The notes: generated from the sequence alone by a model not told the origin. A DNA stretch of 64,000 nucleotides from Nostoc sp. MG11 (GCF_014904695.1 NZ_JACXXN010000001.1:434001-498000); one strand, 5' to 3'; shown: positions 18,276-26,516, numbered from the stretch's first letter. Translations and numbers: made by a program.

Positions 18276-19889
18276 ATGAATCTCATCTGGTTTTTAGTTC
18301 GTACTTCCTGGCGTTTAATAATAATTTCTCTGATTTTAGGTACTATTAGTGGTGCTTGTAGTGTTTTACTTATTGCCCTGATTAACGACACTATTAATGC
18401 TAATCATCCAATTGACAATCAACTTCTTTGGAATTTTATTCAGTTGATAATTGTGATGATGATTACAGGGACACTTTCTCAATATTTTCTGGTTCGCCTA
18501 TCTCAATCAGCTGTTGTGAGACTTAGGCAACGTCTAGTAGATTGGATATTGGCTTGTCCCTTACGTTATCTAGAAGAACTGGGAGCTAGTAGGTTGCTAG
18601 CAACTTTGACAGATGATGTAGACAAAATTTCTGATTCTGCGATCGTTTTGCCATTTTTATTTATTGATTTTGCGCTAATTATTGGTTGTTTAGCATACCT
18701 AAGCATTCTTTCATGGCAAATCTTTCTTAGTATATTCATCTTTCTGTTGCTAGCAGTCGCAGTAATTCAGGTTTTTCTCACAAGGTCTGAAAAATTGATG
18801 GAACTTGCCCGCGAACAGCAAGATTACATGTTCAGACATTTTCAAACAATCATAGATGGTATTAAAGAACTCAAACTAAACAGCTATCGTCGTCAAGCCT
18901 TTGTGACACAAGAATTTCAAATCACAGCAGAGTCTCGACGGCGTTACAACGTCATTAGTATTACCCTTCTAGGATTTACCTCTTATCTTGGCCAACTGTT
19001 CTTTTTTAGTATCATGGGTATGTTGCTTTTTGTTATTCCAAAGCTTACAGGAATTAACACAACAGTACTGTCTGGATATGCTCTGGTAATAACTTTTTTA
19101 AACGATCCAATTTCAAACATTTTACAGATGTTTCCGCAGATAATCCAGGGAAGTGTTGCAATCAATAAAATTAAAAATTTAGGATTATCTCTAGCCAGTC
19201 GTTCTGAAGTTATTTTAAACGAATCCATTAATTTAACACCAGCTTTTCACAGTCTGGAACTAGTTGACGTAAAGTATTCATATCTTCGAGAGGGTGAAGC
19301 CAAAAATTTTTTATTAGGGCCGATTAATCTAACATTCCGTCCAGGAAGTGTGATTTTTATTATTGGTGGCAATGGTAGTGGTAAATCCTCACTTGCCAAG
19401 TTAATTACAGGTTTATATGTTCCAGAGTCAGGTGAAATTCTTCTAAATAGTAAACCAATAACAGACAATAACCGAGAGCAATACCGTCAGTTATTTTCTA
19501 CTGTCTTTTCTGATTTTTATTTATTTGAAAGGTTTTTTGGTATTAGTTCTGATAATCTGAATGCTGAAGCTTTTGAGTATTTACAAAAGCTTCAATTAGA
19601 ACATAAAGTTGAGATTAAGGAAGGTTCATTATCAACTATAAATCTTTCTCACGGGCAACGTAAGAGACTGGCACTTCTAACAGCATACTTAGAAGATCGC
19701 CCAATTTATTTATTTGATGAGTGGGCTGCCGATCAAGACCCCTACTTTCGAGAGATATTTTACAAACAGCTTTTACCAGAACTCAAGCATCAAGGCAAAA
19801 CTATACTGGCAATTACTCATGATGATCGCTATTTTTATTTAGCAGATAAACTAATTAAGCTAGATTATGGCAAGGTAGTTGAGAGGTAG
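18276..19889 (+). CDS. Cyclic-peptide-export type ABC transporter (SyrD/PvdE-like)
   Basis: This 537-residue protein fuses six membrane helices (about 1-290) to one ATPase. Walker A is GGNGSGKSSLAKL, the signature is the variant LSHGQRKRLALL, and Walker B is IYLFDEWAADQDP with the DEWAADQDP wording typical of the SyrD/PvdE/MicroJ-type exporters. These export siderophore or cyclic-peptide precursors across the inner membrane as homodimers. No NRPS lies next to it; the RiPP locus begins about 1.5 kb further on the opposite strand, so a link to peptide export is possible but unproven. Confidence 0.85.
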   Translation: MNLIWFLVRTSWRLIIISLILGTISGACSVLLIALINDTINANHPIDNQLLWNFIQLIIVMMITGTLSQYFLVRLSQSAVVRLRQRLVDWILACPLRYLEELGASRLLATLTDDVDKISDSAIVLPFLFIDFALIIGCLAYLSILSWQIFLSIFIFLLLAVAVIQVFLTRSEKLMELAREQQDYMFRHFQTIIDGIKELKLNSYRRQAFVTQEFQITAESRRRYNVISITLLGFTSYLGQLFFFSIMGMLLFVIPKLTGINTTVLSGYALVITFLNDPISNILQMFPQIIQGSVAINKIKNLGLSLASRSEVILNESINLTPAFHSLELVDVKYSYLREGEAKNFLLGPINLTFRPGSVIFIIGGNGSGKSSLAKLITGLYVPESGEILLNSKPITDNNREQYRQLFSTVFSDFYLFERFFGISSDNLNAEAFEYLQKLQLEHKVEIKEGSLSTINLSHGQRKRLALLTAYLEDRPIYLFDEWAADQDPYFREIFYKQLLPELKHQGKTILAITHDDRYFYLADKLIKLDYGKVVER

Positions 19890-19929
19890 CAATTAATTAT
19901 ACTAATAAAAATTTACTAATTTAATACCG

Positions 19930-21120
19930 ATGAATGAAATTAAGAACACTTTTCCTTCTATTCGCCGTACTATCCTATATGCTGAATGGACACTTTTACT
20001 TGTTACTACTTTTATTTGTTTAACAAGCAGCGCTATCTATTACTTACCAAATACACCTAAAATAGTAATTTTACCCTTTATATTTGCTTTTGCTTTATTA
20101 AGCCTAATATTTCCAATAAAGCACAATATTAATCAGAGAAGGGCATATATTTTTTTAGAAATTTTACTATTGCTATCCATCAGGTTAATTGGTTTTAATC
20201 TAGATACAATCTTAATCCATATCATTATTGCCAAAAGTTGCTTTTTATTGGGACGCAAAGATGTAATTATCACCGTAATAGCTACAGGATTAGCTTGGAG
20301 TCTCATATCGTTTTCGACTTTTCCTAGAGCAATCGAGTGGTTGAGTTCTGTTAGTCCTCCAACTGCGGAGGACACTAAGCAAATTATTATAGACTCTCTA
20401 ATTCAAGATGTTGGTTACTATTTAGCAGCTAGTGTGTTTGTAATTCTAATGAGCTTTGTTGTACTCGCAGAACAAAAAAGCCGTCAGCAAGCAGTTGCTC
20501 TTGCTCAAGAAGTAGAAGTCTTAGCAGCAACTTTGGAGCGCACCCGCATTGCTAGGGAAATCCATGATTCTCTGGGACACACGCTTACTACTCTCGATGT
20601 GCAATTAGAATTAGTACAGAGATTACGCCAGCGCAAACCCGAACAAGCTATACAGGCTCTAGATACTGCCAAAATTCTCGCAAAACAATGCTTACAAGAT
20701 GTACGCATTGCAGTACAAACAATGCGCTCAAAAGATTTTAATCTTAATCAAGCTTTGAGTACTTTAGTAGAACAGGTAAAACAAAATCAAAGCTTTACAA
20801 TTCGTGTGGATGTAAATCTGCCAAAATTGCCTCTTCAAACTAGCCATCAACTCTATTGCATTGTACAGGAAGGACTTACTAATGTTCAAAAACACGCTCA
20901 TGCTTCTTGTGTAATGCTACGGGGTTACTCTACTGTTTCTGCTATTATCTTGGAATTAACTGATGATGGTAGAGGCTTTGATAGTGAGCTTCCTCGTTCT
21001 GGATTTGGACTGCGGGGAATACAAGAACGGGTGCAATTACTAGGTGGTGATCTGAAAATTAACACTGAGCCAAGTAAAGGTACTTGTATTCAGGTGATGG
21101 TTCCATTACACGAGAATTAG
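19930..21120 (+). CDS. Sensor histidine kinase, NarL/DegS (HisKA_3) type
   Basis: This 396-residue protein has six or so membrane helices in the first 185 residues, then a short coiled coil. The HisKA_3 dimerisation box is RTRIAREIHDSLGHTLTTLD (His about residue 212). The HATPase_c domain has N-box QEGLTNVQKHAHA, G1 DDGRGFD and G2 SGFGLRGIQER. Such kinases normally phosphorylate a NarL-type regulator, which is not next to it. It follows the cyclic-peptide-type exporter by 40 bp and may sense envelope stress or the exported compound (inference). Confidence 0.88.
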   Translation: MNEIKNTFPSIRRTILYAEWTLLLVTTFICLTSSAIYYLPNTPKIVILPFIFAFALLSLIFPIKHNINQRRAYIFLEILLLLSIRLIGFNLDTILIHIIIAKSCFLLGRKDVIITVIATGLAWSLISFSTFPRAIEWLSSVSPPTAEDTKQIIIDSLIQDVGYYLAASVFVILMSFVVLAEQKSRQQAVALAQEVEVLAATLERTRIAREIHDSLGHTLTTLDVQLELVQRLRQRKPEQAIQALDTAKILAKQCLQDVRIAVQTMRSKDFNLNQALSTLVEQVKQNQSFTIRVDVNLPKLPLQTSHQLYCIVQEGLTNVQKHAHASCVMLRGYSTVSAIILELTDDGRGFDSELPRSGFGLRGIQERVQLLGGDLKINTEPSKGTCIQVMVPLHEN

Positions 21121-21305
21121 CGTTGCATAACTTGAAGCAGAGAAAAATATGAAATTTAAAATTTTGTTAATAAATCGATGATATTGTTTGATAAACTAAT
21201 AATTTATTTGATTAAGAGTTTATACAAGTATTTAGTACTACAGTTGTAGATAAAGAAATTAATTACACAGATATGCATTCTTTCTGTAACAATTAAAAAA
21301 TTCCC

Positions 21306-21333
21306 AAAAAGCTCTTAAGCTAGTAGCTTTTTT
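21306..21333. terminator. Bidirectional terminator between convergent genes
   Basis: AAAAAGCT (21306-21313) and AGCTTTTT (21324-21331) form a stem with T runs on both strands. It lies between the kinase gene (plus) and the last gene of the RiPP operon (minus), where a shared terminator is expected. Confidence 0.7.
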
Positions 21334-21389
21334 AAAATTTACAACTGTAGTAATTAATGTAATACAGTAGGGCAAAGTGTATTTTAAAG

Positions 21390-22154
21390 TCAGTTGTTCT
21401 TTATTAGAGTCTCAAAGTTAGAGTCACTTTGTTCTTTCAACCATGCTTGAAACATAATTTCCAAAATTGGCTCTTTAATTTCATTAAATTCACTGGGAAA
21501 CCACTTTTCAATTTTCAATATGTGGTAGCCCAGTTTTGTCTGAATTGGGCCGATCACTTCTCCTTCCTTGCCATTGACAATAGCTTGTGCCAGTTCTGAT
21601 AACAGTTCTGCCAGGAAACGAACACCAACGAAGCCACCACTTTCTTTTGACTGCTTACCCTGAGAATGCTCTAGTGCTAAGCTACAAAAAAAAGCCTTAT
21701 CCTCTTTGATCTGTTGGATTATTTTCAAAGCAGTTGTGAGATCGCGCACTAAAATTTGAGAAAGAGCAACACGTTTACAGTTATCGCGATTATGCAAATA
21801 AAAAAAATCGGCGTTGTCTGCAAAAAGATGCTCTTTGAGCTTTTTCGTTAGCAGTGCTACTTGAATACCTTGAGACCAATCTTGTACAGCAATTCGCTGC
21901 TGGTCAAACCAGCTAAAGGTTTCAGCAGCATCTAGCAATTTGTATTCTTGGCGAAAGGTATCTCCTGCCGCTTGCAACTCGTCTTCAGAAACAGTAATAC
22001 CAAACTGTTCACAAACGCTCAAAACAATAGCATCTCGCTCAGCTAAATCAGCAAATTCTGCAAATTTGCATGAATAGCGCAAATACTGGATAACTTTTTC
22101 ATCTGTTGCTGGTAATACTTTAGGTAGTGATATTGTTGCAGAATTGTCTTTCAT
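21390..22154 (-). CDS. PpiC/SurA-type peptidyl-prolyl isomerase-like protein (RiPP operon)
   Basis: This 254-residue protein has an N-terminal helical SurA-like segment and a C-terminal parvulin (rotamase) domain, with SQILVRDLTTALKIIQQIKEDKAFFCSLALEHSQGKQSKESGGFVGV and VIGPIQTKLGYHILKIEKW. It has no signal peptide, so it should act in the cytoplasm. Such proteins sit beside C39 exporters in cyanobacteria and may act as chaperones or escorts for the peptide. It starts 5 bp behind the aldo/keto-reductase gene as last member of the modification operon. A second homologue heads the exporter side (33802-34536). Confidence 0.82.
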   Translation of the reverse strand: MKDNSATISLPKVLPATDEKVIQYLRYSCKFAEFADLAERDAIVLSVCEQFGITVSEDELQAAGDTFRQEYKLLDAAETFSWFDQQRIAVQDWSQGIQVALLTKKLKEHLFADNADFFYLHNRDNCKRVALSQILVRDLTTALKIIQQIKEDKAFFCSLALEHSQGKQSKESGGFVGVRFLAELLSELAQAIVNGKEGEVIGPIQTKLGYHILKIEKWFPSEFNEIKEPILEIMFQAWLKEQSDSNFETLIKNN

Positions 22155-22159
22155 GTTTC

Positions 22160-23176
22160 TTATGCTTGGTAGATGAGTCGTTGAGGTGATACTTCTTCAA
22201 TTGACAAGCGATCGCGATGTAAATCGCCATATAAGTTGAGATAATCAATTTCATTCGGCTTCAGTTTGCCTTCTTTAACACCTGCGATCGCAGCATCTAT
22301 GTGTTCCCGCTTTTCCGGGCCCATCAAGGCAACATCCACACAGTTTTGGCTCAAAGAGTAGCGGTATAAATCGGGAACTGAAGGTTGCCAACAATCTTTT
22401 GGTAAACCTGCGGGAGTTTCCCAAAGAGGATTCAACATCCCAGCAGACTTAAATGTTACAACCCCTGGTCGTTGAGGGTTGTTAGCATCCAGATGCTTGA
22501 AGACATAATCCTGAGCATGACGGTGAGCGACATTGTGTCTGACCATCACCACATCAAGTAAAGGACTGTCTACCCACTGCTGAGCTAGATTGAGATCATG
22601 AAAAGAAGCACCTACGTAGCGAACGATACCCATTTTCTTCATGCGTTCTGAAGTGCCAATCATTCTTTCAATCAGACGATGATAAATGCTATTAGAACCT
22701 CTCAAGTCGCGAGAGGTATGCATACTATCTTCAAAAACTGCTCCATCATTATGGCCAATCCAACCCCAAAAAAACACATCTATATAGTCCATTTTTAGCT
22801 CTGTAAACTGGTCTAGCAGAGCAGCTGTTGCCGCTTCTGTACCTTTGAGGTAAGTCACAGTTGCTAGAACTACTTTCTCCCGCACTGAAGAACTACGACC
22901 ACATAACTGTCGTAGAGCATCAGACATGGGACTATAGATATAGTGATGTAAATCGCTGGAGTAGAAAAAGTAATTAATTCCTTGATCGAAGGCATAAAGA
23001 GTATCCTCGCTGGAAATACTACCACCACCTCCAATACCTAAACAACTGACTGTGAGATCGGTTCGTCCAAGTTTGCGATAAAACGGTAAATTAGAGTTTG
23101 AAAACTCGTTAACTACATGATTGGATGCATTTGGTAGCACCGACGAAGATTTCGCAGGAAGATCAAATATTTTCAT
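22160..23176 (-). CDS. Aldo/keto reductase-like protein with altered active site
   Basis: This 338-residue protein is of the AKR fold: FYRKLGRTDLTVSCLGIGGGG, LKMDYIDVFFWGW, GIVRYVGASFHDLNLA and a C-terminal CVDVALMGPEKREHIDAAI. The usual catalytic tetrad (Asp-Tyr-Lys-His) is not clearly kept: the Asp/Tyr region reads NYFFYSSDLHHY, the Lys region reads KVVLATVTY and the His region reads VFFWGWIG. It overlaps the HopA1 gene by 4 bp, so the two are translationally coupled. In the RiPP context it could reduce dehydroamino acids or serve a non-catalytic, peptide-binding role; both are inference. Confidence 0.85.
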   Translation of the reverse strand: MKIFDLPAKSSSVLPNASNHVVNEFSNSNLPFYRKLGRTDLTVSCLGIGGGGSISSEDTLYAFDQGINYFFYSSDLHHYIYSPMSDALRQLCGRSSSVREKVVLATVTYLKGTEAATAALLDQFTELKMDYIDVFFWGWIGHNDGAVFEDSMHTSRDLRGSNSIYHRLIERMIGTSERMKKMGIVRYVGASFHDLNLAQQWVDSPLLDVVMVRHNVAHRHAQDYVFKHLDANNPQRPGVVTFKSAGMLNPLWETPAGLPKDCWQPSVPDLYRYSLSQNCVDVALMGPEKREHIDAAIAGVKEGKLKPNEIDYLNLYGDLHRDRLSIEEVSPQRLIYQA

Positions 23177-24300
23177 ACTTCTAATGGTGTGTAGATATCT
23201 TCAGAACTGGCATTTAGGTAAGCACGCTGCCAGTCTATTCCCAAAAGAGAGAAATGTTGGAGGATTTTATTGATGCGTCCTTCCGAGGATTCATCCCCAG
23301 CAAGCCAAGCATCCAACAAACCATTAGCAACAATTTGACAGCGGTTAGTGCCAAAGCTTTCTTGTGTAGAGAATTTTTGGTCTGGCTCCTCTGCCAGTCC
23401 TAGTCCTGGTGCTAGTTGTTTGGTGAATAGAGGAACTTCTATTTTAAAATGCGCTATTTCCTCTATGTAAATAGCTTGCAGAGTTGGCAGGACATTCAAG
23501 TAATTGCTTTTTTGAAAGTAGAGCACAGCTGAGTCGTATCGCACGTAATCTTCTGGGTTATACAATGCCTTGAAAGTGAAGGGAATAAACAAATCATTCA
23601 GTTGTCGCGTCAAATTAGCCATTAGCGCAACTGCACCTTCAGCAGTGAGATTAAAGTAGATGCGTACAGTCCCAGAATTTCCATCTGGATTTCGATGGTC
23701 ATCTGGGCCAGCATTCCCAACTGCCATGTAGAATCCGTTTTGCACAAAATTCTGAGGCATCTTAATAGCTACTTGTTCACCAACAGCAGCAGATTGGTCA
23801 GCTAATTGTAAATGTCTACTACGTTCAATATGTAGGGTCAGCTCTTGTTTGAGGACTGCAAGTTGTCCATCGCTTTCTTGCCTAACCACAGACCAACCAG
23901 GATCAAAGTAGCCAGTACCGCTATTGCTATTGTGCAATTGCTCGTAAAATTCTAGGTCAACTCCTAAAAAAGTCTTGTTTTCTGGCTCTTGATCAAGCAG
24001 CAAATAATTTGTTGAATTGGTATCTGGTCTAAGAACAGAACGTAAAGAAGCGTTGTAATAAATGCCGTAAAGAAAATTGCTCAGTTGTTGAGTGAGATGC
24101 TTGTGTTGCATATCAGAAGGTAACTGATACAGACGCTCTACCATTTGATCTGGTAGTTTTAAAGGTTTGTAATCTGGATGGCTAATACAAAAGTTGGACT
24201 CAATTTTAACTTTGCTGACAATATCTTGCAGAGAACTTTGCAGGTGGGATGTAAAATCATCCAATATTTGACTATGTACAGAATCCAGCAGCTTGATCAT
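23173..24300 (-). CDS. HopA1-family protein (putative phospho-Ser/Thr lyase of the RiPP)
   Basis: This 375-residue protein carries the HopA1 (type III effector HopA1-like) domain in its second half: GTVRIYFNLTAEGAVALMANLTRQLND, IPFTFKALYNPEDYVRYDSAVLYF, and FSTQESFGTNRCQIVANGLLDAW. In class V lanthipeptides (LxmY) and thioamitides (TvaD-type), HopA1 proteins eliminate phosphate from Ser/Thr that a partner kinase has phosphorylated, giving dehydroalanine or dehydrobutyrine. Here the kinase gene ends 23 bp upstream and the reductase-like gene overlaps by 4 bp. The N-terminal 150 residues hold a conserved-looking stretch (LVDQ..NFLYGIYYNASLR-type) of unknown role. Assignment as lyase rests on family and neighbourhood. 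Confidence 0.85.
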   Translation of the reverse strand: MIKLLDSVHSQILDDFTSHLQSSLQDIVSKVKIESNFCISHPDYKPLKLPDQMVERLYQLPSDMQHKHLTQQLSNFLYGIYYNASLRSVLRPDTNSTNYLLLDQEPENKTFLGVDLEFYEQLHNSNSGTGYFDPGWSVVRQESDGQLAVLKQELTLHIERSRHLQLADQSAAVGEQVAIKMPQNFVQNGFYMAVGNAGPDDHRNPDGNSGTVRIYFNLTAEGAVALMANLTRQLNDLFIPFTFKALYNPEDYVRYDSAVLYFQKSNYLNVLPTLQAIYIEEIAHFKIEVPLFTKQLAPGLGLAEEPDQKFSTQESFGTNRCQIVANGLLDAWLAGDESSEGRINKILQHFSLLGIDWQRAYLNASSEDIYTPLEV

Positions 24301-24323
24301 GATCTAGTTGAAACGAAAAGAAC

Positions 24324-25499
24324 TTAGCTAAGAAAAATAGCAGAGGGAAATTCAGCGATCGCTTTGCCAAAAACCGTTGGCGCTGATTGTTTTGGAGTGC
24401 ATAACAAGGACTTAGCAACTTGAAGCATGGCAATTCCCATATTTCCAAAGGTTTTTTGATACTGAATTCCTGCCTGAACTTGTTGAATTAAGGTTAATCC
24501 AGCAAACTGAATAGCTCTTTGCAAGAAATTAAGACGACAGTCTAGAATTTCTGGGAAGTTCTTCAAATAAGCTTGAGTTAGAGCGGCAATAGAAGGTTGG
24601 ACTTTTTCTAATGGAACCGTTGCTAATTGCACAGATTCTTCAATACTCAAATTTTTAGTGATAATTAAGCTGTTTAACCAAAGTTGAAGGTAGCTAGCAA
24701 TCATTGCTCCCAAATCAGCCGCCGGATCTCCCCATGCAGACCTCTCCCAATCCAAAACACGCACAAGATTAGGACTAGATGGTGCATTCTGGCTGAGAGA
24801 TTGTTCCCAATCTCGATATAAAAGAACGTTGTTTAGCTTTAGATCATTGTGCGTCAAACAACATGGTTCGGAACTTGCACCTAGCTCTGCAACTGCTTGT
24901 CTTAAGCTTTCATAGCGTTGATAGAGAACAAAAAACTTGATACCATCCACCGGAACCGTGCCAAAAATTTCTGGTTCAACCCGATCTAAACTTCGAGTGT
25001 AGTCAGAAACTCGATAAATAGACTCATCTTGAGAATGTTGAGTCAGGAAATCTTTGTATTCTTGACGGTTTAGCGTTGCACGATGAATTGTAGCTATCAC
25101 ACTTCCTAAAGTAGCTGCAAGCTCAGTTGGAAAGACATTTTCCTTAGCATAAAAATCTGACAAATCACGATAGCTATCCAAGTAACTGCAAACAAGGACT
25201 GAGTAATTGGCATCAAAGTGGAGTATTTCTGGAACCCAGGGATGAATGTGCTGTAACTCTGGGAAGCGCTGCAAAAGCTCATAAAACTGCCATTCATGCT
25301 GAAATTCACCTGCTGCGTTTCCTTCGCGATCGTAACGTTCCTGTTTAACAAAGAGTTTACGACTACTAGGTAAAGTAATTAGCAGATTGAAGTTTTTACC
25401 AGAGATCCGTTCAGTGCTTCCTTGCAAATCCTCATCTATGCAAATACCTTGCTTGCATAAATACTCAAAAACATTTTGAGTGGTTAACCGAAATGTCAT
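24324..25499 (-). CDS. APH-like kinase (putative RiPP Ser/Thr kinase)
   Basis: This 391-residue protein is of the aminoglycoside phosphotransferase / protein-kinase fold. The N-lobe has KNFNLLITLPSSRKLFVKQERYD with the ATP Lys. The catalytic loop is CCLTHNDLKLNNVLL (HND..N), and the metal-binding motif VLDWERSAWGDPAADLG replaces DFG. Class V lanthipeptide LxmK and thioviridamide TvaC are of this type and phosphorylate Ser/Thr of the precursor before HopA1-type elimination. It is the first modification gene downstream of the two precursors (223 bp gap containing a hairpin). An antibiotic-resistance role is less likely given the operon. Confidence 0.85.
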   Translation of the reverse strand: MTFRLTTQNVFEYLCKQGICIDEDLQGSTERISGKNFNLLITLPSSRKLFVKQERYDREGNAAGEFQHEWQFYELLQRFPELQHIHPWVPEILHFDANYSVLVCSYLDSYRDLSDFYAKENVFPTELAATLGSVIATIHRATLNRQEYKDFLTQHSQDESIYRVSDYTRSLDRVEPEIFGTVPVDGIKFFVLYQRYESLRQAVAELGASSEPCCLTHNDLKLNNVLLYRDWEQSLSQNAPSSPNLVRVLDWERSAWGDPAADLGAMIASYLQLWLNSLIITKNLSIEESVQLATVPLEKVQPSIAALTQAYLKNFPEILDCRLNFLQRAIQFAGLTLIQQVQAGIQYQKTFGNMGIAMLQVAKSLLCTPKQSAPTVFGKAIAEFPSAIFLS

Positions 25500-25662
25500 A
25501 ATTTAACCTTCACTGGACTTAAGCCTTGACAAGATTTATCAGATTTTACAAAGGTCAGTCAGATTATGTGTACTAGATACAAGTATTTGCGATCGCAGTT
25601 TAAAAATCAATTTTCTTTAGCTGTTAGTTAAGACATAAATGTAACAGTCATGTCTTTTAAGA

Positions 25663-25696
25663 TAGCTGTAGTCTATGAAAATAAAGACTACAGCTA
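25663..25696 (-). promoter_or_regulatory. Candidate attenuator hairpin between precursors and kinase
   Basis: A perfect 12-bp inverted repeat, TAGCTGTAGTCT (25663-25674) and AGACTACAGCTA (25685-25696), has a 10-nt loop and sits 26 bp after the last precursor stop codon. Only a weak T-rich tail follows in the minus direction. A leaky terminator here would give many precursor transcripts per modification-enzyme transcript, a common RiPP design. Confidence 0.6.
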
Positions 25697-25721
25697 GCAA
25701 AATGCTAGACGAACTTATCGA

Positions 25722-25931
25722 CTATGGAAGTCTAGAGGGAAAAGTTCTAGTACGAGTCCAGCTATAAGAGTAAGTCCGAGTCACTGTCACTGAATAAGTG
25801 AGAGTTAAACTAACAAGTCCACCTTCTACAGTGGTAATCTCACCCTCAGTTAATTCATTCAGAAAGCTTTCTGAATCGTTGAATAATTCGGAACCTGCTG
25901 GTCTAAGATTGTGGATTTTGATGTTAGCCAT
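25722..25931 (-). CDS. RiPP precursor peptide 1, double-glycine leader
   Basis: This is a 69-residue peptide. Leader residues 1-38 (PAGSELFNDSESFLNELTEG, ending TTVEGG) end in Gly-Gly, the C39 peptidase cut site. The core, residues 39-69, places Ser or Thr at core positions 3, 5, 7, 9, 11, 13, 15, 17, 19, 21, 23 and 25, i.e. every second residue, with hydrophobic, Tyr, Trp or Arg between, and ends FPSRLP. There is no cysteine. AAGGAGA lies 9-10 nt before the ATG. The paralogue follows the same pattern. The kinase/HopA1 pair downstream should dehydrate the Ser/Thr. The family name of the leader is not known to me. Confidence 0.88.
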   Translation of the reverse strand: MANIKIHNLRPAGSELFNDSESFLNELTEGEITTVEGGLVSLTLTYSVTVTRTYSYSWTRTRTFPSRLP

Positions 25932-25970
25932 TTTAGATTCTCCTTAATTTTCAAAAAATTACAGCCGTGA

Positions 25971-26171
25971 CTAGAAAGTCCGAGTGCGAGTCCAGGTGTA
26001 AGAGTAAGTCCGAGTCAAGGTCACTGTATAAGTGAGAGTTATGGTTACGGTAGCGCGTGCACCACCTGAAACCCCAAGTTCTTCTTCAGTTAGCTCATTC
26101 AGAAAGCTTTCGGAACCCTTGAATAAGTCAGATCCAGCTGGTGCTAGATTATTGATTTTTATGCAAGCCAT
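25971..26171 (-). CDS. RiPP precursor peptide 2, double-glycine leader
   Basis: This is a 66-residue peptide. The leader, residues 1-37, shares PAGSxLFxxSESFLNELTE with the sister gene and ends GVSGG. The 29-residue core has Thr at positions 4, 6, 8, 10, 12, 14, 16, 18, 22, 24, 26 and 28 and Ser at 20: an unbroken period-two pattern (start ARATVTITLTYTV). The only cysteine is residue 3 of the leader. AGGAGT precedes the ATG. It is the promoter-proximal copy, 39 bp upstream of precursor 1. The cores are alike in their last 17 residues (TRTYSYxWTRTRTF), so the pair arose by duplication. Confidence 0.88.
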   Translation of the reverse strand: MACIKINNLAPAGSDLFKGSESFLNELTEEELGVSGGARATVTITLTYTVTLTRTYSYTWTRTRTF

Positions 26172-26395
26172 TTTCAGATACTCCTGAAAACTAAAGTATT
26201 AGATTGTCTGGTTTCATAGTTGTTCCAGACAAAAACAAGTATTCATTTTTTGACTTTTAAAATCAATATTTTTAAGTATCTATTTCAGACATTTATGAAT
26301 TATTCATGTCTCTTGAAATCCAAAAAGCATCTATTAATTTAATTTTAATAAAAAAGCAACTTTATAGATTTAGTTTGGCTAAATCAGGGTTAAAT
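26172..26395. other. Intergenic region upstream of the precursor genes
   Basis: This AT-rich stretch probably holds the promoter of the precursor operon (minus strand). No gene was found, and no -10/-35 pair could be fixed with confidence. Confidence 0.35.
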
Positions 26396-26516
26396 AACAT
26401 ATACAGCAGTTGGCATATTCATGAATAATACATAGGTAGAGACGTTACATGTAACGTCTCTACAGGGTTTCGGGTTTTATTTACATACTTCATTTACCTG
26501 AAATCTGCTGTATGTT
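26396..26516. repeat. Small MITE-like palindromic element
   Basis: Outer arms AACATATACAGCAG (26396-26409) and CTGCTGTATGTT (26505-26516) are inverted. Inside lies a perfect 28-bp palindrome at 26436-26463 (half site GTAGAGACGTTACA). GTAGAGACGT..ACGTCTCTAC palindromes are widespread extragenic repeats in filamentous cyanobacteria. It sits between the RiPP precursors and the membrane-protein gene. Confidence 0.65.

Noticed and set aside
24324-25499. Antibiotic-resistance aminoglycoside phosphotransferase
   Set aside because: It has the right fold but stands in an operon with HopA1 and RiPP precursors, where this kinase fold has a known dehydratase role.
25722-26171. Microviridin, cyanobactin or Nif11/nitrile-hydratase-leader precursors
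   Set aside because: No ATP-grasp ligases, no PatA/PatG-type proteases, no LanM, and the leader and core motifs do not match; the enzymes are kinase plus HopA1.
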